A stretch of 9,244 bases of DNA from JAKAGZ01 sp964412105 (GCA_964412105.1 CAYPNM010000080.1:1-9244); one strand, 5' to 3'; shown: positions 1 through 6,949, counted from the first letter of the stretch. Numbers and translations are program-made. The notes: a model not told the origin generated them from the sequence alone.

Positions 1-872
1 GTTCTATTCCCGGAATTCATATCGGCGTGTCCGTACCAGAACCCATTCTTTGTATTATCAGCCAGATATTCATTAATCGCTTTTATGCTTTCATCCCACA
101 TATTTTTCAGGTCCTTATCTCCAAACATAAGCCAGCCTTTCAATAAATATTCATAATAGGAATCAATAGCTCCGCTTATGTGTGAATCAGTATTCGTCCA
201 TTTTCCTGTGTTAACATTTATAAAAGTACCCACAAGACCAATTCTCGATCTTCTTTTAAAAACTTCTTCGAGTGCTCTCTTTGCTTTTTGATAGTAAACA
301 TCATTGCCAGTAATTTTTGAGAGAGTACCCCACTCAAGGATCAATGTCCCAATTTCTGCAGGGTTGCTTATTGAGTCACTTACAGCGCCGGTTTTAAGAT
401 TTACATATCGGTAAGGCATTCCTGTTGGCGAATCAAATGCAGGCATTAGTCTGTTTGCAAGATCTATGGCAAGATCAAGAAATCGTTTATCACCGTCAAG
501 CTGGTATGCGGAGAGCAGTCCACCAAGAAGTCTGATATTTATTTCAAAAACCTGCACACTTATATCCTTATCAAATGACAATTTGCTTAATAAAAGTTCC
601 TTATCTTCCTTCGCTTCTTTAGAGAGTCCCATAATTTCCATGGTGCCAAAAGCGTCCATTGGTGTTAATAGCAAAGATTCCTTGTACCAGTCCTTATAAC
701 TTTTTGTGAGTGGTAATAATTCATCGTGACCCCAAGCATATTTTTTATAGCCTTTCCACGCGTGCAGGAATTCCTGTTTAACTTCATTGGCAAGTTTAAC
801 TTTATCGATTTGTTTTGTTTGTGAGAATAATAGAGACGATGAGAACAATAGGAGTAGAACTAAATTTTTCAT
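1..872 (-). CDS. Secreted glycoside hydrolase family 47 (alpha-1,2-mannosidase), N-terminal part, cut by window edge
   Basis: GH47 enzymes are calcium-dependent inverting exo-alpha-1,2-mannosidases, best known from eukaryotic N-glycan trimming and rarer in bacteria. The 290 readable codons begin at an ATG (872-870) preceded by GGAAG five bases upstream. Residues 1-18 form a hydrophobic signal peptide ending near LFS-Q, so the protein is probably exported to the periplasm or beyond. Family blocks in order are WGHDELLPL (47-55), TPMDAFGTMEIMGL (70-83, usually VDALDTLWIMGL), VFEINIRLLGGLLSAY (108-123), TGMPYRYVNL (150-159), EIGTLILEW (173-181) and IDSYYEYLLKGW (236-247). E110 lies where the family catalytic acid lies and D237 is a candidate for the second acidic residue. 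A complete catalytic domain is roughly 430-480 residues, so the C-terminal third, including the remaining acidic residue and the calcium-binding Thr, is outside the window. It is transcribed divergently from the next gene. Family assignment is firm; the substrate is inferred. Confidence 0.9.
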   Translation of the reverse strand, partial: MKNLVLLLLFSSSLLFSQTKQIDKVKLANEVKQEFLHAWKGYKKYAWGHDELLPLTKSYKDWYKESLLLTPMDAFGTMEIMGLSKEAKEDKELLLSKLSFDKDISVQVFEINIRLLGGLLSAYQLDGDKRFLDLAIDLANRLMPAFDSPTGMPYRYVNLKTGAVSDSISNPAEIGTLILEWGTLSKITGNDVYYQKAKRALEEVFKRRSRIGLVGTFINVNTGKWTNTDSHISGAIDSYYEYLLKGWLMFGDKDLKNMWDESIKAINEYLADNTKNGFWYGHADMNSGNR

Positions 873-909
873 TTATACTTCCTTTAAAGTCCGGAGCTAA
901 TTTATAAAA

Positions 910-917
910 TACATTTG
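910..917 (+). promoter_or_regulatory. Candidate Bacteroidetes-type -7 promoter element (TACATTTG)
   Basis: This is an exact match to the Bacteroidetes sigma-A -7 consensus TAnnTTTG, 52 bases upstream of the TIGR02757 start codon in the divergent intergenic region. I do not see a clear TTG -33 element about 19-21 bases upstream, so the promoter would be weak or activator-dependent. Transcription would start around 924, placing the 930-954 dyad at the 5' end of the message. The call is motif-only. Confidence 0.35.
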
Positions 918-929
918 ATAAAAATAAGT

Positions 930-954
930 AGTAATTTCAGATTTCGAAATTACT
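930..954. promoter_or_regulatory. Perfect 9-bp inverted repeat in the divergent intergenic region (operator or leader hairpin)
   Basis: AGTAATTTC (930-938) and GAAATTACT (946-954) are exact reverse complements separated by 7 bases. The dyad ends 15 bases before the ATG at 970. No U-tract follows, which argues against a terminator. The position, between a divergent pair and just after a TAnnTTTG element, suits either a regulator-binding site or a 5' leader hairpin that could mask the start region. Both roles are inferred. Confidence 0.4.
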
Positions 955-969
955 GATAGTTATATTTTT

Positions 970-1752
970 ATGAACCTCAAACAAAAACTTGATTACCACT
1001 ATAAGTTATTTGACAAAACACAAATCTCTCCTGATCCTTTACAGTTTCTTCATCTTTTTTCAAAAGAGGAGGATATTGAATTAGTTGGATTCATTGCTTC
1101 CATATTTGCGTATGGAAATGTCAAGCAAATAATAAATATAATTGATAAAATTTTATTGATTTCAAATTCAAAGCCTTACGAATTTGTAATGAACTTTGAC
1201 AAAGGTAAAAGCGAAATAAAATTAAAGGGATTGAAACACCGGTTTTATACCGATGGAGATATTCAGAATTTATTTTATGCATTGAATAATATCTACAGGG
1301 GAAAAGGTACATTAAAAAATCTATTCCTGGAAAATTTTAATGGCGGAGAGAAAAACATTAAGAATGCCTTATCCTTATTTTCAAAGCACTTTATTTATAC
1401 AATAAAAGACAGAACTAAATCTGATATAATTTCTCCAGGTGTTCGTTTTATGTTCCCTCTGCCTGAATTGGGAAGTGCCTGCAAGCGGATGAATCTTTTT
1501 TTAAGATGGATGGTAAGGAAGGATGATCTGGATTTCGGACTTTGGAATGAAATAACCGCAAATAAACTTATAATTCCTGTCGATATCCACGTTGCGAGAA
1601 TCTGTAAATCATTAAGACTTACGACATATAAAAATGTAAGCTGGAAAATGGCTGAAGAGATAACCGAAAATCTGAAAAAATATGATCCTATCGATCCCGT
1701 TAAGTATGATTTTGCTATTTGTCATATAGGCATGCGTAAAATGCAGTTTTGA
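970..1752 (+). CDS. TIGR02757 / DUF2400 family protein, possibly helix-hairpin-helix DNA-glycosylase-like
   Basis: The 260-residue product has the length and layout of the TIGR02757 (DUF2400) family, an uncharacterised soluble family found mainly in Bacteroidetes-type bacteria. Recognisable parts are the N-terminal DPLQFLHLF and IELVGFIASIFAYGNVKQI region (residues 22-56), the SDIISPGVRFMFPL block (151-164), LPELGSACKRMNLFLRWMVR (164-183), IIPVDIHVARICKSLRLT (201-218) and the C-terminal DPVKYDFAICHIG (242-254). The VDIHVARI segment resembles the VDTHVxRV segment of HhH-GPD DNA glycosylases such as endonuclease III, in which that Asp is catalytic; D205 is the equivalent here. The preceding LPELGSACKR could be a degenerate hairpin. 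There is no iron-sulphur Cys cluster. The ATG start has no visible Shine-Dalgarno sequence. No function has been established, and the glycosylase link is my inference. Confidence 0.8.
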   Translation: MNLKQKLDYHYKLFDKTQISPDPLQFLHLFSKEEDIELVGFIASIFAYGNVKQIINIIDKILLISNSKPYEFVMNFDKGKSEIKLKGLKHRFYTDGDIQNLFYALNNIYRGKGTLKNLFLENFNGGEKNIKNALSLFSKHFIYTIKDRTKSDIISPGVRFMFPLPELGSACKRMNLFLRWMVRKDDLDFGLWNEITANKLIIPVDIHVARICKSLRLTTYKNVSWKMAEEITENLKKYDPIDPVKYDFAICHIGMRKMQF

Positions 1753-1851
1753 AACCCCCAAACCTCAAATCTTAAGTTGCATCTTTAACCATTTATTTCA
1801 ATATTCATAACCAGTTTTTTAAACTTCTCAACATAATTTAGGAGCCAGTAT

Positions 1852-3864
1852 ATGGCAGAAAACAATTCTCCGGCTTCCAACTACAAGCCTTATATTCCAG
1901 CTTCAGAAACAATCCCTGAATTTACAATTAAAGCAATAATACTCGGCGGCATCTTTGGCATCATATTCGGTGCTTCATCGGTGTACCTGGGATTGAAAGT
2001 TGGAATGACTGTCAGTGCTTCAATACCAATTGCCGTTTTGGCAATTTCAGTTTTTAAGAAATTTGGGAAAGCCACTATTCTTGAAAATAATATTGTACAA
2101 ACCATAGGCTCTGCAGGAGAATCGGTTGCGGCTGGTGTTGTCTTTACGATTCCAGCTTTGCTTTTCCTTCCGGGCGGTATGGCATACTTTAAATATTTTC
2201 AGATCTTTATTCTTGCACTTGCTGGTGGTGTTCTCGGTGTTTTATTTATGATACCCTTGAGAAGGGCATTAATTGTTAAAGAGCATGAAACTCTGCCATA
2301 TCCTGAAGGTACGGCGTGTGCTGATGTACTTATCGCTGGAGAAAAGGGGGGCAACCTGGCAAAGAAAGTTTATTATGGACTTGGTATTGCTTTCCTTTAC
2401 AAACTGTTTATGTCAATTATGGGTTTGTGGAAGGATGTTCCTACTTATGTGTTTGGCAGACACTCAGCTCTACCAAACGGTACGATAAATGGTGAAATTA
2501 CACCTGAACTTTTGGGTGTAGGTTATATAATCGGTCCCAGGATAGCAGGAATAATGGTTGCAGGTGGTGTTTTATCCTGGATTGTTCTCATTCCTCTTAT
2601 AACAATGATGGGTGATAAGCTCACAACAGTTTTTGCTCCGGGTACAAAACTTATTTCGGATATGTCGCCCAGTGAAATCTGGAACAATTATATCAGATAC
2701 ATTGGTGCCGGTGCTGTAACATTCGGTGGATTGGTGACGCTTGTAAAATCTATACCTACTATTATCAGTGCGTTTTCAGATTCATTTAAAGATATTAAAT
2801 CAAGCCGTAAGAATAAACAGAACAATGTTGTTACTGAAACAGAAAGAACTTCGAGAGATATCCCTCTTTCGGTAGTACTCGGCGGAAGCCTTCTGCTGGT
2901 TATTTTTATGGCTCTAATTCCAAGTATCCCGACCAATTTTATGTCCTCCTTAATGGTCGTTATATTCGGTTTCTTCTTTGTAACTGTTTCATCAAGGATT
3001 GTGGGTCTCATAGGCTCTTCATCAAATCCTGTATCAGGTATGACGATTGCCACATTGATGGCTACCTCATTAATATTTGTGGGAATCGGATGGACAGGAG
3101 ATTATTATGAACCGCTTGCCCTTGTTATCGGATCAGTTGTATGTATAGCTGTAGCGAATGCGGGCTCGACTTCACAGGATTTAAAAACCGGTTTCCTTGT
3201 CGGCGCAACTCCTGTAAAACAGCAGATAGGACTAATTATCGGTGTACTGGTTTCTGTCGTAGCAGTCGGTTTTACTTTGTTACTGCTTGAACGTACAGTT
3301 GGTATTGGAATGATTACACCTAACCATCCCGAACCGTTACCTGCACCTCAGGCGATTCTTATGTCAACAGTAATTAAAGGTTTACTCAGCCAGAACCTGC
3401 CGTGGGCTCTCGTGATTATTGGTATGGGACTTGCTCTTGTGATGGAACTTTCCGGCGTTAATTCACTTGCGTTCGCAGTAGGTGCTTACCTTCCTCTTTC
3501 AACTACTTCAACTATCTTTGTTGGCGGCCTTGTTAAATGGCTTGTCGATAAAAGAAAGAAGTCCGAAGAGAGCGAAACTGGTCCCGGTGCCCTGTTTAGT
3601 TCGGGCTTAATCGCTGGTGGTACGATTACAGGAATTCTTGTTGCTGTTTTGATCGGCTGGACTGTTGGCCATACTGCTTCAGGAAATGCAATTACATTTA
3701 TTGATTCTGCCCACAAGACTATTTTAGGATTCTTTGTAAGTGGTGCAACAGGTTCGCTTGGCGATTACCTGGGAGGCTGGGGTGATGTTCTTGGGTTGCT
3801 ATTCTTCGTCCTTCTTTCATTACTGCTTTACAGAGTCGCGATGAGTAAAGAGGACAAAATATAA
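1852..3864 (+). CDS. OPT family oligopeptide transporter
   Basis: This 670-residue integral membrane protein belongs to the OPT family (PF03169; prokaryotic branch TIGR00733), which imports short peptides, and in some branches metal chelates, using ion gradients. Many hydrophobic segments, probably 14-16 helices, span the protein. Family signatures are GASSVYLGLKVGMTVSASIP (40-59), NNIVQTIGSAGES (79-91), LPYPEGTACADVL (148-160), GSSSNPVSGMTIATLM (388-403) and the later AGSTSQDLKTGFLVGATPVK stretch. The charged, hydrophilic stretch at about 311-336 is probably a cytoplasmic loop. Full length is as expected. The start is supported by AGGAG seven bases before the ATG. It lies 99 bp after the TIGR02757 gene and only 6 bp before the MFS gene, with a peptidase-like gene next, which favours peptides as substrate. 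OPT members of the yellow-stripe-like branch move metal-chelate complexes, so the substrate is not proven. Confidence 0.93.
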   Translation: MAENNSPASNYKPYIPASETIPEFTIKAIILGGIFGIIFGASSVYLGLKVGMTVSASIPIAVLAISVFKKFGKATILENNIVQTIGSAGESVAAGVVFTIPALLFLPGGMAYFKYFQIFILALAGGVLGVLFMIPLRRALIVKEHETLPYPEGTACADVLIAGEKGGNLAKKVYYGLGIAFLYKLFMSIMGLWKDVPTYVFGRHSALPNGTINGEITPELLGVGYIIGPRIAGIMVAGGVLSWIVLIPLITMMGDKLTTVFAPGTKLISDMSPSEIWNNYIRYIGAGAVTFGGLVTLVKSIPTIISAFSDSFKDIKSSRKNKQNNVVTETERTSRDIPLSVVLGGSLLLVIFMALIPSIPTNFMSSLMVVIFGFFFVTVSSRIVGLIGSSSNPVSGMTIATLMATSLIFVGIGWTGDYYEPLALVIGSVVCIAVANAGSTSQDLKTGFLVGATPVKQQIGLIIGVLVSVVAVGFTLLLLERTVGIGMITPNHPEPLPAPQAILMSTVIKGLLSQNLPWALVIIGMGLALVMELSGVNSLAFAVGAYLPLSTTSTIFVGGLVKWLVDKRKKSEESETGPGALFSSGLIAGGTITGILVAVLIGWTVGHTASGNAITFIDSAHKTILGFFVSGATGSLGDYLGGWGDVLGLLFFVLLSLLLYRVAMSKEDKI

Positions 3865-3870
3865 AATTTG

Positions 3871-5181
3871 ATGAATAACGATTCAGCCATTAACGGAGTT
3901 ATTAAAAAGGAACCATCCGCTTTTTACAGGTGGATGGTTCTTGTGTTTCTCAGTGTTGCCATGTATGGCAACTACTATGTGTTCGATTCAATTTCACTCG
4001 TTGCCGATCAATTAAAAACACAGCTGCATTTTACCGATCTTGATATCGGGCAGTTGTATTCTTATTACAGCATTGCCGCTATTATTGTTTTAATTTTTGG
4101 GGGAATTTTAGTTGATAAATGGGGAACAAAAAAATCTGCTATCATTTTTGCAATTATTTGTACAATCTCCGGTTTCATTGTGGCATTTGGTCATAATTTA
4201 TACCTGATGCTTGCCGGAAGATTTTTGCTTGGTGTAGGTTCTGAACCAATGATTGTGGCTGTTACTGTTGCAATTGCAAAATGGTTTAAAGGAAAACAAT
4301 TGAGCTTTGCTTTGGGAGTTAATCTTTTCCTTGCGCGCGCAGGAACATATACTGTTGATAATTCACCTTCAATTTTTCCCGGAGCTTACAGCGGAGGTTA
4401 CCAGTCACCTTTAGTAATAGCAGCTTTAATTGGAGTATTTGCGTTCATAGGAATTATTATTTATGCAATGCTTGAACACAGGGGAGAAAAAATATTTGCC
4501 CTTGGAAAGGGCGGATCTACAGATAAACTTAATGTGAAAGATTTTTTTAAGTTTAACAAATCCTTCTGGTACATAACCTTGTTATGTGTGACTTTTTATT
4601 CTGCAATCTTTCCATTCAGGGCATTTGCTATTAAGTTTTTTATGGAAAGTCACAACGTTACCCGTGAAGTTGCTGGCGGACTCATATCCTGGCTGCCACT
4701 TGCGGCAATGATTGCAACACCATTGATAGGCTTGCTTGTCGATTACATTGGTAAAAGAGCTTTGCTTATGACATTCGGTTCAATTTTATTGCTTCCAGTT
4801 TATTTAATAATGGGATACACACAAATTTCACTTTATTTCCCCGTGATAATGATGGGAGTTGCATTCTCGCTAATACCTGCAGTAATGTGGCCTGCGGTTG
4901 CATATATTGTTGAAGAGAAACGACTTGGCTCTGCTTACGCATTGATGACTTTGATCCAGCAGATTGGTATGGCACTTTTCCCGATTCTGGTTGGTGCCGC
5001 AAATGATTTTGAAGGTGCGAGTGCAACAAATCCTGCAGGATATCATTTAGGAATGTGGATATTTTCAATCCTTGGAATCCTGGGATTAATATTTGCTTAT
5101 CTACTCAGGAAATCTGAAACTGGACCTAATGGACATGGACTAGAAAAGGGAATAAAGGATATGCCTGCTCCACAAAATTAA
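3871..5181 (+). CDS. MFS transporter resembling the MFSD1 dipeptide-carrier group
   Basis: This is a 436-residue, 12-helix-type major facilitator permease. It carries the MFS loop 2-3 motif A as GGILVDKWGTKKS (77-89). Several blocks resemble animal MFSD1, a lysosomal dipeptide uniporter: YGNYYVFDS near helix 1 (32-40), GRFLLGVGSEP (116-126) and WFKGKQLSFALGVNLFLARAG (138-158). E125 and R156 match, in motif and 31-residue spacing, the Glu and Arg I recall as ligand-contacting in MFSD1. The comparison is from memory, not an alignment. The chosen start is ATG 3871; an in-frame TTG at 3868 would add one residue. The only purine-rich ribosome site (GAGGA at 3850-3854) is 16 bases away, so translation is probably coupled to the OPT gene, whose stop is 6 bp upstream. 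Its place between a peptide transporter and an aminopeptidase supports a small-peptide substrate. Generic MFS identity is very sure; the subgroup is less so. Confidence 0.92.
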   Translation: MNNDSAINGVIKKEPSAFYRWMVLVFLSVAMYGNYYVFDSISLVADQLKTQLHFTDLDIGQLYSYYSIAAIIVLIFGGILVDKWGTKKSAIIFAIICTISGFIVAFGHNLYLMLAGRFLLGVGSEPMIVAVTVAIAKWFKGKQLSFALGVNLFLARAGTYTVDNSPSIFPGAYSGGYQSPLVIAALIGVFAFIGIIIYAMLEHRGEKIFALGKGGSTDKLNVKDFFKFNKSFWYITLLCVTFYSAIFPFRAFAIKFFMESHNVTREVAGGLISWLPLAAMIATPLIGLLVDYIGKRALLMTFGSILLLPVYLIMGYTQISLYFPVIMMGVAFSLIPAVMWPAVAYIVEEKRLGSAYALMTLIQQIGMALFPILVGAANDFEGASATNPAGYHLGMWIFSILGILGLIFAYLLRKSETGPNGHGLEKGIKDMPAPQN

Positions 5182-5193
5182 TTATCTTTCATA

Positions 5194-5214
5194 GAGACGA
5201 GCTAAACCCGTCTC
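5194..5214. repeat. Short GC-rich hairpin between the MFS and aminopeptidase genes
   Basis: GAGACG (5194-5199) pairs with CGTCTC (5209-5214) around a 9-base loop, and is followed by CAAAATTTTAT. It starts 12 bases after the MFS stop codon. It could be a weak or partial terminator that attenuates the distal aminopeptidase gene, an mRNA-stabilising 3' stem, or a degenerate copy of a small dispersed palindrome of the AGAGACG...CGTCTCT kind. The stem is short and the U-tract imperfect, so read-through is likely. Confidence 0.35.
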
Positions 5215-5228
5215 CAAAATTTTATGAT

Positions 5229-6191
5229 ATGAAATTCACCAAACTTGATAAGGCCTCCATCATTGCAATCAAAGATTGCATGGGAGCGAAAAAGGACGAA
5301 TCAATTCTGGTTATTTCCGATGAGCTTAAAAGAGAAATCGGACTTTCACTTTTTGAGAATGCAAAAAGGCTAGGTCACAAAGCTTTATATGTTGAAATGA
5401 AATCAGGTAAAATTAGCGGTGAGGAACCGCCTGAAGCAATTGCGGAATTAATGCAAAAGTTTGATGTGTTAATTTGTCCTACATCGAAATCACTCACACA
5501 TACTAACGCAAGAAGAGCAGCTTCAAAAAAAGGAGTTAGAGTTGCAACATTACCCGGCATTACTAAAGACATTATGAAACGGGGAATGAGTGCGGATTAT
5601 AAGAAGGTTGATGCGCTCTCAATAAAGTTGAAGAGGATTCTTGAAAAAGGACAAAATATTAGAATCACTACTCCGACTGGAACGGATATTTCATTCTCTA
5701 TCAAAGGAAGAAAAGCATTTGCAAGCAAAGGTCTCAATCATAAAAAAGGGGAAAGCGGAAATCTTCCCACGGGAGAAACTTTCCTCGCTCCTGTTGAAGG
5801 AACTACCAATGGGGTTTTTATTGTTGACGGATCGATGGCGGGACTCGGGCTTGTGAAAAATTCCAATTTAAAGATCGAAGTTAAAAAGGGATATGCCGCA
5901 AAGATTTCCGGTGGGATGTTGGCTAAAAAACTTTCTCGGATGCTGGATGCTGTTGGAAAAAATGCCAGAAATATTGCTGAATTTGGAATTGGAACTAACG
6001 ATAGTGCAAAGCTTAGCGGGGTCATACTTGAAGATGAAAAAGTTAAGGGTACAGTTCATATTGCGCTTGGAAATAATGTTTCAATGGGAGGAAAAGTTAA
6101 TGTGCCTATTCATCTTGACGGGGTGATGAAAAAACCAACAGTTTATCTTGATAATAAAATACTTATGAAGAATGGAAAGCTGTTGATATAA
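5229..6191 (+). CDS. Short M29-like aminopeptidase (aminopeptidase T / leucyl aminopeptidase-like, COG2309 type)
   Basis: The 320-residue soluble protein has no signal peptide and is probably cytoplasmic. Its C-terminal half resembles M29 metallo-aminopeptidases (AmpS/AmpT), which use a two-metal site to remove N-terminal residues from peptides. Candidate ligands and catalytic residues sit in NLPTGETFLAP (178-188, E183), NIAEFGIGTN (248-257, E251), GVILEDEKVKGTVHIALG (264-281, E268 and H277) and HLDGV (295-299, H295 and D297). Classical M29 enzymes are about 400-410 residues; this matches the shorter relatives often annotated simply as aminopeptidase. The N-terminal half (about 1-140) is an alpha/beta region typical of these proteins. 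No Shine-Dalgarno is visible before the ATG at 5229; a two-codon reading frame ATG-ATA-TGA at 5224-5232 overlaps the start. It lies 47 bp after the MFS gene, fitting digestion of imported peptides. The family is fairly sure; activity is inferred. Confidence 0.82.
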   Translation: MKFTKLDKASIIAIKDCMGAKKDESILVISDELKREIGLSLFENAKRLGHKALYVEMKSGKISGEEPPEAIAELMQKFDVLICPTSKSLTHTNARRAASKKGVRVATLPGITKDIMKRGMSADYKKVDALSIKLKRILEKGQNIRITTPTGTDISFSIKGRKAFASKGLNHKKGESGNLPTGETFLAPVEGTTNGVFIVDGSMAGLGLVKNSNLKIEVKKGYAAKISGGMLAKKLSRMLDAVGKNARNIAEFGIGTNDSAKLSGVILEDEKVKGTVHIALGNNVSMGGKVNVPIHLDGVMKKPTVYLDNKILMKNGKLLI

Positions 6192-6192
6192 T

Positions 6193-6219
6193 AATAAGAA
6201 ATTGTTTGTTTTTCTTATT
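6193..6219 (+). terminator. Candidate AT-rich terminator hairpin after the aminopeptidase gene
   Basis: AATAAGAAA (6193-6201) and TTTCTTATT (6211-6219) are perfect 9-bp reverse complements with a 9-base loop, beginning one base after the stop codon. The stem has only one G-C pair and the following TTCTACCTTCTCTT is pyrimidine-rich rather than a clean T-run. It may end the transport/peptidase transcript inefficiently, or protect its 3' end. Confidence 0.45.
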
Positions 6220-6284
6220 TTCTACCTTCTCTTAATACCAATCGGATTTCTATTGCTGGGGTTTTTTATTATTTTATAAAATAG

Positions 6285-6292
6285 TAATTTTG
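6285..6292 (+). promoter_or_regulatory. Candidate -7 promoter element (TAATTTTG) for def-fmt
   Basis: TAATTTTG is an exact TAnnTTTG match, 93 bases upstream of the def start. The nearest upstream TTG (6253-6255) is 29 bases away, longer than the usual 19-21, so the -33 element is missing or unusual. A 14-bp AT palindrome (6270-6283) abuts it. Transcription would start near 6299. The call is motif-only; AT-rich DNA gives such matches by chance. Confidence 0.35.
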
Positions 6293-6385
6293 TGTGCAAT
6301 CCATAATTCATCAAATACCAGTATATTTTAAGATTGCTTAACTAATTCCGAAAGTTTGCAATTTTTTATTTTCTATGGAGTATAA

Positions 6386-6949
6386 ATGTCCCTATTGCCA
6401 ATTACAATTTATGGTGATAAAATACTAAGGAAGAAAACCGAAAAAGTTTTCGATGTTGATATTGATACTGTAAAGTTGATTAAAGATATGTTTGATACGT
6501 TGAAGAATGCTTCCGGTATAGGCCTTGCAGCAAACCAGGTTGGGGCGGATAAGCAAATATTCATTGTCAATCTTTCTGAGATTGAGGGGTATGAACTATC
6601 CAAGCCATTAGTTCTGATTAACCCGGAAATTGAGAAGTTTAGCGAAGAGAAAATCGTAATGGAAGAAGGATGCCTTAGCATTCCTGATATTCGCTCTGAA
6701 ATAGAAAGGCCTAAAAGAGTAACAATTAAATTTTATGATACCAATTTGAAGGAACAGAGAATTGAAGCGAGTGAATTGCTTGCAAGGGTTATTCAGCATG
6801 AATATGATCATTTACAGGGAGTTTTATTTATCGACAGGATTTCTGGCGAAGATAATAAGAAACTGAAAAAAGAACTCAATAAAATCAAACAAAGGAAAAG
6901 AGATTTCGATTACCCGGTAACCGAACATATGGATTACCAGTTATTATGA
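6386..6949 (+). CDS. def: Peptide deformylase
   Basis: The 187-residue cytoplasmic metalloenzyme removes the formyl group from the N-terminal N-formylmethionine of nascent proteins at the ribosome. All three diagnostic motifs are intact: GIGLAANQVG (44-53), EEGCLSIP (93-100) with metal ligand C96, and QHEYDHLQG (137-145) with the HExxH ligands H138 and H142 and the catalytic E139. EGCLS is the ordinary bacterial form. The lysine-rich C-terminal tail (about 154-187) is a normal extension for the family. GGAG lies five bases before the ATG, supporting the start. The stop codon overlaps the fmt start by four bases (ATGA), so the two are translationally coupled. Confidence 0.97.
   Translation: MSLLPITIYGDKILRKKTEKVFDVDIDTVKLIKDMFDTLKNASGIGLAANQVGADKQIFIVNLSEIEGYELSKPLVLINPEIEKFSEEKIVMEEGCLSIPDIRSEIERPKRVTIKFYDTNLKEQRIEASELLARVIQHEYDHLQGVLFIDRISGEDNKKLKKELNKIKQRKRDFDYPVTEHMDYQLL

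Noticed and set aside
466..699. 77-codon plus-strand open frame at the left end
   Set aside because: It is the complement of the GH47 gene, whose minus-strand translation carries clear family motifs.
1753..1851. Promoter or terminator between the TIGR02757 and OPT genes
   Set aside because: I found neither a stable hairpin nor a TAnnTTTG element in this 99-bp gap, so it is left unassigned apart from the OPT ribosome site.
2688..3053. 121-codon minus-strand open frame inside the OPT gene
   Set aside because: Antisense to a firmly identified gene with intact OPT motifs; composition is that of a shadow frame.
3868..3870. TTG as start of the MFS gene
   Set aside because: An ATG follows immediately in frame; the TTG gives only one more residue and no better ribosome site at a normal distance.
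4766..5068. 100-codon minus-strand open frame inside the MFS gene
   Set aside because: It lies fully antisense to a well-supported membrane transporter and has no recognisable family or ribosome site; it is a shadow of the real gene.
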